A stretch of 64,000 nt of DNA from Paraburkholderia sp. LEh10 (GCF_017814945.1 NZ_JAGIPX010000022.1:62001-126000), one strand, 5' to 3'. Positions 17,055 to 26,528 are shown, counted from the stretch's first letter. Notes: generated from the sequence alone by a model not told the origin. Numbers and translations are program-made.

Positions 17055-17084
17055 ATTATACATAGAGTTAGCTGCGCGGTCAAA
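17055..17084 (-). promoter_or_regulatory. rplU-rpmA sigma70 promoter
   Basis: Minus strand TTGACC (17084-17079) and TATAAT (17060-17055) are spaced by 18 bp. The -10 is perfect and the -35 has five of six consensus bases, as expected for a highly expressed ribosomal protein unit. Confidence 0.85.
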
Positions 17085-17217
17085 ACAGAGTTGACAACGC
17101 CCGCGCTTTCCCGTCCCGCACGCGGCAGCACGCGATATGCGCGGCCCATCAAGGCCAAAACGGCCATGATCGATGGCTGTGCGGCGCGGAAATGCCGCAG
17201 TTCGCCTTATAATTCGC

Positions 17218-17223
17218 GGCACT
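17218..17223 (+). promoter_or_regulatory. -10 hexamer of ispB promoter
   Basis: TATAAT lies 16 bases before the ispB ATG, giving a very short leader. No convincing -35 was seen. Confidence 0.45.
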
Positions 17224-17239
17224 ACCCGAATTCGTCACC

Positions 17240-18232
17240 ATGTCGTCAACCGCCACCCCCACCCCAAACGCCACCAATCTGCTCGCTCCGATCGCCGAAG
17301 ACATGCAGCAGGTGAATCGCGTCATCCGGCACCGTCTGGCGTCCGAGGTGATGCTGATCAACCAGATCTCCGAGTACATCATCAGTGCCGGAGGCAAGCG
17401 GCTGCGCCCCGCGCTGCTCCTGCTCGTGGCCGGCGCGCTCGGCGACAAGACGGGGTATCGGCACGAACTGGCAGCCGTCGTCGAGTTCATCCACACGGCG
17501 ACGCTGCTGCATGACGACGTCGTCGACGAATCCGACCTGCGGCGCGGCCGTCAGACGGCGAACGCGCTATTCGGCAATGCGGCTAGCGTACTGGTCGGCG
17601 ACTTTCTGTATTCGCGCGCCTTTCAGATGATGGTCGGTGTGGGAAAAATGCGCGTGATGGAAATTCTTTCCGAAGCGACAAACATCATTTCCGAGGGCGA
17701 AGTTCTTCAGCTGTTGAACATGCACGACGCCGACGTCGACGAAGCGCGCTACATGCAAGTGATCCGCTACAAGACAGCCAAGCTGTTCGAAGCGGCCGCC
17801 CAGCTAGGCGCCGTGCTGTCGGGCGCGGACGCGACGACGGAGGCGGCCGCCGCCGAATTCGGACGCCGAATTGGCACCGCATTCCAGATCATGGACGACT
17901 GGCTCGACTACACGGGCACGCCCGAGTCGATGGGCAAGAACGCCGGGGATGACCTGCGCGAAGGCAAACCGACGCTGCCGCTCATCTACCTGATCGAGCG
18001 CGGCACGCCGGAGCAGGCGGCGCTCGCGCGCGAGGCGATCGAACAAGGCGGCACGGACCGTTTCGACGAAATCTTCGACGCGATCACGCGTTCGGGTGCG
18101 CTCGATCACACGCTGGAATGCGCGAAGCAGGAAGCGCAAGCAGCCGCAGCAGCAATTTCTTCGTTCCCCGGTTCCATTTACAAGGAAAGCCTGCTAGAAT
18201 TATGTTCTTACTCGACGACGAGACAGTCTTGA
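17240..18232 (+). CDS. ispB: octaprenyl diphosphate synthase (trans-polyprenyl synthase)
   Basis: Makes the C40 side chain of ubiquinone from FPP and IPP. The 330-aa protein has both aspartate-rich motifs: DDVVD at 92-96, followed by LRRG, and DDWLD at 219-223. GGKRLRPAL at 51-59 binds IPP. Chain length (octaprenyl) is assumed from the group's ubiquinone-8 and not read from sequence. It is divergent from rplU and upstream of tRNA-Pro. Confidence 0.93.
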   Translation: MSSTATPTPNATNLLAPIAEDMQQVNRVIRHRLASEVMLINQISEYIISAGGKRLRPALLLLVAGALGDKTGYRHELAAVVEFIHTATLLHDDVVDESDLRRGRQTANALFGNAASVLVGDFLYSRAFQMMVGVGKMRVMEILSEATNIISEGEVLQLLNMHDADVDEARYMQVIRYKTAKLFEAAAQLGAVLSGADATTEAAAAEFGRRIGTAFQIMDDWLDYTGTPESMGKNAGDDLREGKPTLPLIYLIERGTPEQAALAREAIEQGGTDRFDEIFDAITRSGALDHTLECAKQEAQAAAAAISSFPGSIYKESLLELCSYSTTRQS

Positions 18233-18273
18233 ACTGGACTGAAACGCCGTAGCAGTCTGCATCGAGTACAAAT

Positions 18274-18350
18274 CGGGGTGTAGCTTAGCCTGGTAGAGCG
18301 CTACGTTCGGGACGTAGAGGCCGGAGGTTCGAATCCTCTCACCCCGACCA
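18274..18350 (+). tRNA. tRNA-Pro (anticodon CGG)
   Basis: 77-base cloverleaf: acceptor CGGGGTG / CACCCCG, D-arm AGCTTAGCCTGGTAGAGC, anticodon stem CTACG / CGTAG around loop TTCGGGA (anticodon CGG), T-loop GGTTCGAATCC, encoded 3' ACCA. The C1 acceptor start and the TTCGGGA loop are typical of proline tRNAs. Confidence 0.97.
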
Positions 18351-18357
18351 GATTTTG

Positions 18358-18385
18358 AAAAACCGCGCAATGCGCGGTTTTTTTT
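18358..18385 (+). terminator. terminator after tRNA-Pro
   Basis: AAAAACCGCGC-AAT-GCGCGGTTTTT plus further Ts, starting eight bases after the tRNA 3' CCA. Confidence 0.92.
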
Positions 18386-18495
18386 CGTCCGCTGCTCGCA
18401 CAGGCCCGCAAACCCACTGGCCGCCTCGGCCAATGAGGGCTGTCCGGACCCTCTGCTATATTCTCCCCATCCCTCCCCTTCTCTATTCACGTCGC

Positions 18496-19800
18496 GTGGA
18501 ACAACTTCCCTTATGGGCGCAAATAGGCGCCGTCGTCCTGCTTCTCATCTGCTCCAGCTTCTTTTCCATTACCGAGACGGCGATGATGGCGATCAATCGC
18601 CACCGCCTCAAGCATCTCGCCACCAAAGGCGCGCTCGGCGCGAAAACCACGCAGGGCCTCCTCGCGCGCACCGATGAACTGCTGAGCGCCGTGCTGATCG
18701 GCAATAACCTGTTCAACACGATCATTCCCGTGCTCACCACGTCGATCGCGTTGCACACGTTCGGCAGCAATAGCCTCGTGCTGTCGATCGCGACGGGCAT
18801 CGTCGCGTTTCTTATCATCGTGTTCGCGGAAATCACGCCGAAGATCGTCGGCGCGACGTTTCCGGAAAAGATCGCGCTGCCGGCGAGCCTGCTGATCGCG
18901 CCGCTCATGCGCGTGTCGAAGCCGCTGATCTGGTTCGTGAACCTGTTCGCCAACAGCATCCTGCGCGTGCTGCACATCAACACGAAGAACGCGCACGAGC
19001 AGCGGCTGTCGACGGAGGAATTGCGCACCATCGTGCTCGAGTCGGGCAGCTTCATGCCGACCAAGCACCGCAGTATCCTGTTGAACCTGTTCGATCTCGA
19101 GAACATCACCGTCGACGATGTGATGATCCCGCGCCGCCGCATCGAGGCGCTCGACTTCGACGCACCGTTCGAGCAGATCCTGCATCAGCTCGAGACCTGC
19201 TACCACAACAAGCTGATCGTCTATCAGGGCGACTTCGACCGAGTACTCGGCGTACTCCACGTGCGCAAGACGCTCGCAGCCCTGCACAACCAGGAACTGG
19301 AGCGCGAGACGTTGCGCGAACTGCTTGCCGACCCGTACTTCGTGCCGACGGGCACACCCGTTTTCCAGCAGCTTCAATACTTCCAGGAAAGCCGCCATCG
19401 CATTGCGCTCGTCGTCGACGAATACGGCGAACTGCAAGGCCTCGTCACGCCCGAGGACATTATCGAGGAGCTGATCGGCGAATTCACGACATCCGTGCCG
19501 CGTAGCGCAGGCTCTCGCGGCGGCTGGAATGAAGACGGTGAGTGCATCGTCGCGGGCAGTATGCCCCTGCGCGAACTGAATCGCTGGCTCCAACTAAAGC
19601 TCCCGACGGACGGCCCTAAGACACTCAATGGACTGATCCTCGAAATTCTCGAAGAGATTCCCGAAGGCGATGTTTGCGTGAAGATCGGAGACATCAAGGT
19701 CGAAGTGATGCGCAGCGACGACCAGGCCATCAGAACGGTCAAGATCTTTCGCCCCGGCCCTCCGCCCGGTTCCAAGATCAAGCGCCTCGTTGGCCGCTGA
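18496..19800 (+). CDS. HlyC/CorC (CNNM) family transporter-associated protein
   Basis: 434-aa membrane protein with three parts. A DUF21/CNNM transmembrane domain holds three to four segments (from about 7 to 150) and the SITETAMMA motif. A pair of CBS domains follows (about 200-330, with PRRRIEALDFD and VDEYGELQGLVTPED). A C-terminal CorC_HlyC domain closes it. Relatives act in Mg2+/Co2+ efflux; 'hemolysin' labels are historical. The GTG at 18496 (VEQLPLWAQIGAV) is chosen because homologues begin at this point; the longer frame would start at the tRNA terminator. Confidence 0.88.
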   Translation: MEQLPLWAQIGAVVLLLICSSFFSITETAMMAINRHRLKHLATKGALGAKTTQGLLARTDELLSAVLIGNNLFNTIIPVLTTSIALHTFGSNSLVLSIATGIVAFLIIVFAEITPKIVGATFPEKIALPASLLIAPLMRVSKPLIWFVNLFANSILRVLHINTKNAHEQRLSTEELRTIVLESGSFMPTKHRSILLNLFDLENITVDDVMIPRRRIEALDFDAPFEQILHQLETCYHNKLIVYQGDFDRVLGVLHVRKTLAALHNQELERETLRELLADPYFVPTGTPVFQQLQYFQESRHRIALVVDEYGELQGLVTPEDIIEELIGEFTTSVPRSAGSRGGWNEDGECIVAGSMPLRELNRWLQLKLPTDGPKTLNGLILEILEEIPEGDVCVKIGDIKVEVMRSDDQAIRTVKIFRPGPPPGSKIKRLVGR

Positions 19801-19847
19801 CGATACCTGGCCATTCGGCCGAATAGCCGCCACGCGCACGATCCCCG

Positions 19848-21146
19848 ATGATGAAGCCGTCATGTCCTGCAGGCGGCTCAAGCCGGTTTTCGATGCGCAT
19901 TTCTCGTCCTACCGTCACGCCTTCGGGCAACGTTATTGCAAACCGGCAAGCGCTGCAACCGTCCACAGCCGATGCGGACAACCCACCCGCCGTCCGCCTG
20001 CTGAACGATACGCTGCAGGAAGCCGCGCGCCTGAATGCATCGGATCTGCACATCGAACCAATGGAGCGCGGCTGGCGTATGCGCCTGCGCGTCGACGGCG
20101 TACTGCATGAGCTTGCCCGGCCGCCTGCCCATCTGCGTGACGCGTTCATCACGCGCGTGAAAGTGCTGGCGCGCATGGACATCGCGGAGCGCCGCGTGCC
20201 GCAAGACGGGCGCTTGCGCCTGCCCGTCGGGGCGGCCCGGGTCGAAGACTATCGCGTGAACTCGCTGCCAACGCTGTTCGGCGAAAAGCTCGTATTGCGC
20301 CGGCTCGACGCTCTGCCCGCAGATCTCTCACTCGATTCGCTCGGGCTCACGCCCGTTCAGCGTGACATCGTGGACCGTTCGATCCGCTCGCCACACGGGC
20401 TAGTCCTCGTCACGGGCCCGACGGGCAGCGGCAAGACAATGTCGCTGTATTGCTTCCTGCAACTGCTGAATGCCGAGTCGCGCAATCTCTGCTCAGTGGA
20501 AGATCCGGCGGAAATCCAGCTTGCGGGCATCAATCAGGTCAGCGTTCGCGAAAAGGCCGGGCTCACATTCGCCGTCGCGTTGCGCGCGTTCCTTCGGCAG
20601 GACCCGGACGTGATCATGGTCGGCGAGATCCGCGACGAAGAGACAGCGGATGTCGCCGTCAAAGCCGCTCAAACGGGGCACCTGGTCTTGTCGACGCTGC
20701 ATACGAACGATGCGCCCGCAGCGATCGCGCGCCTGATCGACATCGGCGTCGAGCCGTACAACCTCGCAGCTGCCTTGCGTCTCGTCACAGCGCAGCGGCT
20801 GGTGCGTCGTCTGTGCGCGGCATGCAGGCAGCCTGTGGTGGAAACGCCCGCGGCGCTGCGCTCCGCCGGCGTCCCGGACGAAGCATTAACGCTATGGCGA
20901 CCGTACGTTCCGCGTGGTTGCGATGCCTGTCACGGTATCGGCTTTCGCGGACGCGTCGGCATCCATCAGGTGATGCCCGTCTCAGACGCGATGCGCGAAC
21001 TCATCGTCGCACGTGCTGGCACACATCAGATCGCGCGCCAGGCGCATGCCGAACACGTCCAGACGCTGCGTGAAGCGGCGCTGGCCCGTGCATTCGACGG
21101 CACGACAAGTCTCGCCGAAGCATTGAGCGCAACGGAGGTCGCATGA
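19848..21146 (+). CDS. pilB: type IV pilus/type II secretion assembly ATPase (PilB/GspE family)
   Basis: Hexameric cytoplasmic ATPase powering pilin polymerisation. The 432-aa protein has the Walker A GPTGSGKT at 190-197, Asp and His boxes, Walker B region DVIMVGEIRDEET (254-266), STLHTNDAP and a C4 zinc site (CAAC...CDAC). It lacks most of the N-terminal PilB/GspE_N domain, being ~130 residues shorter than typical PilB. E. coli HofB is likewise short. The start is uncertain: MMKPS at 19848, or MRISRP at 19893. It is followed by pilC with an ATGA overlap. Confidence 0.88.
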   Translation: MMKPSCPAGGSSRFSMRISRPTVTPSGNVIANRQALQPSTADADNPPAVRLLNDTLQEAARLNASDLHIEPMERGWRMRLRVDGVLHELARPPAHLRDAFITRVKVLARMDIAERRVPQDGRLRLPVGAARVEDYRVNSLPTLFGEKLVLRRLDALPADLSLDSLGLTPVQRDIVDRSIRSPHGLVLVTGPTGSGKTMSLYCFLQLLNAESRNLCSVEDPAEIQLAGINQVSVREKAGLTFAVALRAFLRQDPDVIMVGEIRDEETADVAVKAAQTGHLVLSTLHTNDAPAAIARLIDIGVEPYNLAAALRLVTAQRLVRRLCAACRQPVVETPAALRSAGVPDEALTLWRPYVPRGCDACHGIGFRGRVGIHQVMPVSDAMRELIVARAGTHQIARQAHAEHVQTLREAALARAFDGTTSLAEALSATEVA

Positions 21147-22366
21147 CTACTCCAGAAAGCTTCGACGAGCAGCGCTTCATGTGGCGCGCGTTCGACGCGC
21201 AAGGTGTGCGTCGGCGCGGCACGGTGATCGCGCCCGATCTTTCCTCGGCTCGCGCCATGCTGAAGCGGGACACGCTATATGCCGTCGAATGGTCCGCGCG
21301 TGGCGCAGCGCCCAGGCCGAATGCGCGCACGGCGGAGGTCACGCTGTTCACCCGCCAGCTATCGAGTCTGCTACGCGCGGGCTTGCCGCTTGCGTCTTCG
21401 CTCGAACTGTTGGCGCGCACATCGGACGAGTCCGAGCGGACCAAGAGCATGCCGCGCATCGTCAGCGCGCTGGCCCGCGACATCACAGCGGGCCTCGACT
21501 TTTCGTCGGCGCTCGCGCGTCATCCGGCGCAATTCGGCCCGCTGTATTGTCAGTTGATCGACGTGGGCGTTGCGTCTGGCGCGCTGCCCGCCGTCCTCGC
21601 CCGGCTCGCCGACGATCGCGAGCGCGCCGCCGCACAGCGAGCGAAGGTGCGCGCCGCGCTCACCTATCCCGTCGCGATCCTGCTGCTCGCCATCGCAATC
21701 ACGGCTGCGCTGCTGGTGTGGGTGGTCCCGACGTTCAAGCAGATCTTCGACGGCTTCGGCGCGAAGCTGCCCGTCCCGACACAACTGGTTCTCGCGATGT
21801 CTGCCGCCGCCGGCCGCTGGAGCGCGCCGCTTGCATCGATCGGCTGCGCGCTCGTGTTCATGACGCGCCATGTATTGCGACGCTCGGAAGCGGCGCGCCT
21901 GCAATTTGCGCGCGCGATATTGCATCTGCCGATTGCCGGCTCCTTGCTCACTACGCTCTGCGCGGCACGCTGGAGCCGGGCGCTCGGCACATTGCTGTCG
22001 GCGGGCACGCCACTCGCCGATGCATTCGATTCGCTCACGCACGCAACCGGCAACGCATGGTTCGATCGCGCAACCACCACTATCTCCGCGCAGTTGCGGC
22101 GCGGCGTGCGGCTCGCGCCCGCCATGCGGGAAGCACGATGCTTTCCCGAGGAAATCGTGCAGCCTGTGGCCGTCGCCGAGGAATCGGGCACGCTGGACAC
22201 GATGCTGCTCGATGTGGCGTCGTTGAGTGATCGACAGGTAGACGAAAAGATCGCCGGTCTCGCGAGCCTGTGCGAGCCGCTCGTCATCGTGGTGCTGGGC
22301 GGGCTCGTGGGCGGCCTCGTGATCGCGATGTATCTTCCCATCATCCAACTCGGCAACGTGGTGTAG
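21143..22366 (+). CDS. pilC: type IV pilus inner-membrane platform protein (PilC/GspF family)
   Basis: 407-aa platform protein that links the assembly ATPase to the growing pilus. It has two GspF domains (about 70-190 and 265-390) and three membrane segments (about 170-195, 220-240, 375-400). The motif FTRQLSSLLRAGLPLASSLE near residue 57 is the family hallmark. It overlaps pilB by four bases. Confidence 0.92.
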   Translation: MTTPESFDEQRFMWRAFDAQGVRRRGTVIAPDLSSARAMLKRDTLYAVEWSARGAAPRPNARTAEVTLFTRQLSSLLRAGLPLASSLELLARTSDESERTKSMPRIVSALARDITAGLDFSSALARHPAQFGPLYCQLIDVGVASGALPAVLARLADDRERAAAQRAKVRAALTYPVAILLLAIAITAALLVWVVPTFKQIFDGFGAKLPVPTQLVLAMSAAAGRWSAPLASIGCALVFMTRHVLRRSEAARLQFARAILHLPIAGSLLTTLCAARWSRALGTLLSAGTPLADAFDSLTHATGNAWFDRATTTISAQLRRGVRLAPAMREARCFPEEIVQPVAVAEESGTLDTMLLDVASLSDRQVDEKIAGLASLCEPLVIVVLGGLVGGLVIAMYLPIIQLGNVV

Positions 22367-22397
22367 TAGCATCGCAGCCGAATCCAAACAATCGATC

Positions 22398-23327
22398 ATG
22401 CCGACCACGCTCACATCCGTGTCAGAACTCACCCTCAGCGGTCCGCTTGCCAGGTTCGCCGACAGCCTCGGCGCGGCCTTCGGCTCGCTGCCCGCGGCCG
22501 CGCAGATTGCGTTCGTCGTTGTGTTCGGCCTGGTGATCGGCAGCTTCCTGAATGTGGTCGTGCATCGCTTGCCAATCATGCTGGAACGCGCGTGGCGCGC
22601 GGAAGTGAGCGACGCGACAGGCCACGCATTCGACGAAGATGACCTGCCCGCGCGCTACAACCTGTGGGTGCCGCGCAGCGCCTGTCCTCACTGCGGCCAC
22701 GCGTTGCGCGCATGGGAAAACATCCCTCTCTTCAGCTACCTCGCGCTTCGCGGCCGCTGCTCGCAATGCAATGCGCCCGTGAGCTTTCGCTATCCGCTGA
22801 TCGAACTGTCGAGCGCCGCGCTCGCGCTCGCCGCGTTCGTCACGTTCGGCGCGACGGGCGCGGCACTCGCCGCATTCGGCCTGTGCGCCACACTGCTGGC
22901 AATGAGCGCGATCGATATCGACACGCATCTGCTGCCCGACTCGATGACCTTGCCATTGTTGTGGGCCGGCCTGATCGTCAATTTCAACGCGGTGTTCGCG
23001 AGCTTGCACGATGCAGTGATCGGAGCGATCGCGGGCTACCTCGTGCTGTGGTGCGTGCATTGGCTGTTCAAGATCGTGCGCGGCGTCGAAGGAATGGGTT
23101 ACGGCGATTTCAAGCTGCTTGCCGCGCTCGGCGCCTGGCTCGGATGGACTGCGCTGCCGCAAATCATTCTTATTGCCGCCGTGACGGGCGCCCTTGTCGG
23201 ACTTATCGCGACATGGATCGGCCGCATGCGCTTCGAAGAGCCGTTGCCGTTCGGTCCATTCCTCGCGGCTGGCGGCGCCATCACGCTCTTTATCGGCACG
23301 CCGCTCTATCTGACTTTGGGGGGCTGA
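22398..23327 (+). CDS. pilD: prepilin peptidase / N-methyltransferase
   Basis: Inner-membrane aspartyl protease that cleaves and N-methylates type IV prepilins and type II pseudopilins. The 309-aa protein has both zinc-site CxxC pairs (Cys96/99 and Cys121/124) of the methylase part and the catalytic aspartates in AIDIDTHLLPD (171-181) and GMGYGDFK (Asp237). The first 35 residues before the first membrane segment are longer than usual. No pilin gene is in the window. Confidence 0.95.
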   Translation: MPTTLTSVSELTLSGPLARFADSLGAAFGSLPAAAQIAFVVVFGLVIGSFLNVVVHRLPIMLERAWRAEVSDATGHAFDEDDLPARYNLWVPRSACPHCGHALRAWENIPLFSYLALRGRCSQCNAPVSFRYPLIELSSAALALAAFVTFGATGAALAAFGLCATLLAMSAIDIDTHLLPDSMTLPLLWAGLIVNFNAVFASLHDAVIGAIAGYLVLWCVHWLFKIVRGVEGMGYGDFKLLAALGAWLGWTALPQIILIAAVTGALVGLIATWIGRMRFEEPLPFGPFLAAGGAITLFIGTPLYLTLGG

Positions 23328-23330
23328 CGC

Positions 23331-23933
23331 ATGTTTGCTGTTGGATTGACGGGAGGCATTGGCAGCGGCAAGTCCACGGTCGCCGATCTGTTCGCGAAGC
23401 GCGGCGTGACGATCGTGGATACCGATGTGATCGCACATCGCGTCACCGCGCCACATGGGTCCGCGATGGCCGCCATCGCATCGGAGTTCGGCGCATCGTT
23501 CGTGGCCGCCAACGGTTCGCTCGATCGCGCCCGCATGCGCGCGCTGGTTTTCAGTGACGAGAACGCTCGCAAACGCCTCGAAGCAATCACACATCCGTTG
23601 ATTCGCGCAGAGACGGAGCGCGAGCGGCAGCAGGCGCAAGGGCCGTATGTGATCGTCGTGGTACCGCTGCTCGTCGAATCGGGTAGCTGGAAAACACGCG
23701 TGAACCGCGTGCTGGCCGTCGACTGCAGCATCGAGACGCAGATCGCGCGCGTGATGCGCCGCAATGCGTTCACGCGCGAGCAGGTGCTCGCGATCATCGG
23801 ACGCCAGGCCACACGAGAAGCACGACTCGCTGCCGCCGACGACGTGATCGTGAACGATGGCGCCACGCTCGAAGAACTCGACGTTGATGTCGATCAGCTT
23901 CACCACACGTATGTTTCACTTGCGGCTGCGTAA
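23331..23933 (+). CDS. coaE: dephospho-CoA kinase
   Basis: Last step of coenzyme A synthesis, phosphorylating dephospho-CoA on the ribose 3' hydroxyl. The 200-aa protein has P-loop GGIGSGKS (8-15) and DTDVIAH (28-34). It starts three bases after the pilD stop, the conserved pilBCD-coaE order. Confidence 0.96.
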   Translation: MFAVGLTGGIGSGKSTVADLFAKRGVTIVDTDVIAHRVTAPHGSAMAAIASEFGASFVAANGSLDRARMRALVFSDENARKRLEAITHPLIRAETERERQQAQGPYVIVVVPLLVESGSWKTRVNRVLAVDCSIETQIARVMRRNAFTREQVLAIIGRQATREARLAAADDVIVNDGATLEELDVDVDQLHHTYVSLAAA

Positions 23934-24128
23934 GCCGTAAGCGATTCTGTTGAGCGTTCGTTAAGCGGGTGCATGTTGTCGGAAACAGCGCGAGCACGCA
24001 ACGATTGCGCGCAATCTCGCGCAAAGATTGACAGAAGCTCGCGCAAATAGTGTGTGATTGCTAGGGTAGTCTCACGGCATTAGAATGTCCTGCAATTCCG
24101 TCACCGACCACGCCCGAGGCGAGCCCGC

Positions 24129-24884
24129 TTGATTCTTTACGAGTATCCCTTCAACGAGCGAATCCGGACGCTGCTGCGCCTCGAAGATCTGTTCGAGCGT
24201 TTCACGTTCTTTCTGACTCAGGAAGATGCCAGGGAACATCACGTCGCGCTGACTACGCTGTTCGAAATCTCCGAAGTGGCGGGCCGCGCCGATCTGAAAT
24301 CGGATCTGATGAAGGAACTGGAGCGGCAGCGTCAAACGCTCGCTCCATTTCGCGGCAACCCGGGCATCGAACAAAACGCGCTCGAAGCCGTCCTCGGCGA
24401 AATCGAACAGACGCTTGCCGGGCTGACGCAGATGCAAGGCAAAACTGGCCAGCATCTTGCTGATAACGAGTGGCTCGCAAGCATTCGCAGCCGCGCCATC
24501 ATTCCTGGCGGAACCTGCAAGTTCGATCTGCCGTCGTATTACGCGTGGCAGCAGACGCACCCGGACCAGCGCCGCCAGGACATCGCCAAGTGGGTGATGC
24601 CGCTTCTGCCGCTGCGCGACGCGGCTGCCATCGTGTTGCGACTCGCACGTGAATCGGGGCAGGCATCGAAAGTGATGGCGATGCAGGGCAGTTATCAGCA
24701 GATGCTGTCGGGCCGCACCTATCAGCTGATGCAAGTGCGCGTGGCACCGGAATTGCGAGTGATCCCGGAAGCGAGCGCCAACAAGTACATGCTGTGGGTG
24801 CGCTTCACGGTGCAGGATGGGGATTTGCGTCCGCGCGCGGTCGACGTCGACGTGCCGTTCCAGTTGACGCTGTGCAGTCTTTAA
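24129..24884 (+). CDS. zapD: cell division protein ZapD (DUF1342)
   Basis: FtsZ-bundling protein that stabilises the Z-ring by binding the FtsZ C-terminus. The 251-aa product begins ILYEYPFNERIRTLLRLED, the typical ZapD N-terminus. The start is TTG at 24129 after GAGGCGAG; the frame reaches only a further 15 codons upstream to a TAG, with no ATG or GTG that fits well. It is followed by yacG, as in E. coli. Confidence 0.93.
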   Translation: MILYEYPFNERIRTLLRLEDLFERFTFFLTQEDAREHHVALTTLFEISEVAGRADLKSDLMKELERQRQTLAPFRGNPGIEQNALEAVLGEIEQTLAGLTQMQGKTGQHLADNEWLASIRSRAIIPGGTCKFDLPSYYAWQQTHPDQRRQDIAKWVMPLLPLRDAAAIVLRLARESGQASKVMAMQGSYQQMLSGRTYQLMQVRVAPELRVIPEASANKYMLWVRFTVQDGDLRPRAVDVDVPFQLTLCSL

Positions 24885-24942
24885 TCCGCGCGGCAAGGCC
24901 TCAACTACTTAGCCTCACCGTTTTGCGATTGAACGCCTATCG

Positions 24943-25137
24943 ATGGTCACTGTAGTCAAATGCCCCACCTGCGGAAAAGATGTCCGCTGGACACCTGAGA
25001 ACCGCTACCGCCCGTTCTGTTCCGAGCGCTGCAAGCAGATCGATCTCGGCGCCTGGGCCGCCGAGAAATACAAGATCGGTGGCACCGACGAAGAACCGCC
25101 AACCGACGACACGCACGGCGAGAACCGCTCGCACTGA
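24943..25137 (+). CDS. yacG: DNA gyrase inhibitor YacG
   Basis: 64-aa zinc protein whose E. coli counterpart binds GyrB and inhibits gyrase. Zinc ligands are Cys7, Cys10, Cys26 and Cys30 (CPTC...CSERC). It is followed by the family stretch KQIDLGAWAAEKY. It is 58 bases after zapD. Confidence 0.94.
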   Translation: MVTVVKCPTCGKDVRWTPENRYRPFCSERCKQIDLGAWAAEKYKIGGTDEEPPTDDTHGENRSH

Positions 25138-25205
25138 GCACTCGCCTCGCTTTTCAATCGTCACCAGCGCAGTCGCGTACCCTCGACTGCGCCTTCAGCT
25201 TCTCT

Positions 25206-25649
25206 TCACTCCGCAGCCAGCCACTCCAGCACGGGAATAGTCGCGGGAAGTAGCGGCGACACCTGGGCCGGCAACGTCTGCCACGCAAACGCCTGACCTT
25301 CTCGGCCATGCGGATCGCCGTCCCACGCCGTCACCTTGCAGAAATAAAGACGTACGTATGCGTGCGGATAGTCATGTTCGAGCACGTGCCAGCGGTGGCT
25401 CGCCCGCACGTCGATGCCGAGTTCTTCGTGCAGTTCGCGCGCGAGCGCGGCTTCCACGGACTCGCCCGGTTCGAGCTTGCCGCCCGGAAACTCCCAATAG
25501 CCTTCGTACGGCTTGCCCGCTGGCCGCTGCGCAAGCAGATAGCGGCCATCGGGCTGAACGAGCACGCCGACGGCGACTTCCGTTACCCGCCGGCCTGCCG
25601 CGTTCAGTTCGGTGGGGTCCTGCGCGTCGCTTCGCACCGGGTTGCTCAT
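25206..25649 (-). CDS. mutT: Nudix hydrolase, MutT-like 8-oxo-dGTP diphosphatase
   Basis: 147-aa protein with a canonical Nudix box (GGKLEPGE ... RELHEELGI, residues 56-79). Its order next to yacG, zapD and secA matches E. coli mutT, which removes 8-oxo-dGTP from the nucleotide pool. The start MSNPVRSD overlaps the DUF815 stop by four bases. It could act on another nucleotide, but the context favours MutT. Confidence 0.88.
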   Translation of the reverse strand: MSNPVRSDAQDPTELNAAGRRVTEVAVGVLVQPDGRYLLAQRPAGKPYEGYWEFPGGKLEPGESVEAALARELHEELGIDVRASHRWHVLEHDYPHAYVRLYFCKVTAWDGDPHGREGQAFAWQTLPAQVSPLLPATIPVLEWLAAE

Positions 25650-26515
25650 GCTTGTGCCCGCCGCCCGGACCAGTCGCGCGCAAACTGCCACGCGACGCGC
25701 CCCGAACGCGAACCGCGCTCGAGCGCCCAGATCAGCGCATCGCCGCGCGCGGCTTCGACATCGGCGTCATTGCAGCCGAAGTGATGCAGCCAGTGCGCGA
25801 CGATCGTCAGATAGTCATCCTGCTTGAACGGATAGAAACTCACCCACAAGCCAAAGCGCTCCGACAGTGAGATCTTTTCTTCGACGACCTCGCCCGGATG
25901 AATTTCGCCGTCGGGCATGTGCTTGTATGTCTCGTTGTCGCTCATGTACTCGGGGAGCAGATGACGGCGATTCGACGTCGCGTAGATCAGCACGTTGTCC
26001 GACTGCGCAGCCACCGATCCGTCGAGCGCCACCTTCAGCGCCTTGTAGCCCGACTCGCCTTCCTCGAACGACAGGTCGTCGCAAAACACGATGAAGCGCT
26101 CTGGACGCTTCGAAATCAGGTCGACGATATCGCCCAGATCGTGCAGATCGTCCTTGTCCACTTCGATCAGACGCAGGCCATCCTTCGCATACGCATTCAG
26201 ACACGCCTTGATTAGCGACGACTTGCCCGTGCCGCGCGCGCCCGTAAGCAGGACGTTGTTCGCCGGCTTCTTGCTGACGAACTGCTTTGTGTTCTGCTCG
26301 ATCAGATTCTTCTGACGATCAATGTTCTGCAAATCGTCCAGCGAGATCAGCGAGGCTGCCGGCACCGGCTGCAGATAGCCGCGCCCCTGACGCTTGCGCC
26401 AGCGAAACGCAACGGCCGCAGACCAGTCGACGTCGGGCGAGGCCGGCGGAAGCATGGCTTCGAGCCGCACCAGGACGGCCTCGGCGCGACTCAGGAATTG
26501 TTCGAGTTTATCCAT
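25646..26515 (-). CDS. DUF815 family ATP-binding protein
   Basis: 289-aa AAA-type P-loop protein with Walker A GARGTGKSS at 92-100 and Walker B-like FIVFCDDLSFEEGE near residue 145. The family is common in proteobacteria and its cellular role is unknown. It lies between argJ (13-base gap) and mutT (ATGA overlap) in one minus-strand run, so co-transcription is likely. Confidence 0.85.
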   Translation of the reverse strand: MDKLEQFLSRAEAVLVRLEAMLPPASPDVDWSAAVAFRWRKRQGRGYLQPVPAASLISLDDLQNIDRQKNLIEQNTKQFVSKKPANNVLLTGARGTGKSSLIKACLNAYAKDGLRLIEVDKDDLHDLGDIVDLISKRPERFIVFCDDLSFEEGESGYKALKVALDGSVAAQSDNVLIYATSNRRHLLPEYMSDNETYKHMPDGEIHPGEVVEEKISLSERFGLWVSFYPFKQDDYLTIVAHWLHHFGCNDADVEAARGDALIWALERGSRSGRVAWQFARDWSGRRAQA

Positions 26516-26528
26516 GGCGTGATGAGAA

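Noticed and set aside
22422..23906. 494-codon minus-strand frame opposite pilD/coaE
   Set aside because: Antisense shadow; both sense genes have intact catalytic motifs.
24028..24060. TTGACA upstream of zapD considered as a promoter
   Set aside because: No acceptable -10 at 16-18 bp, so not called.
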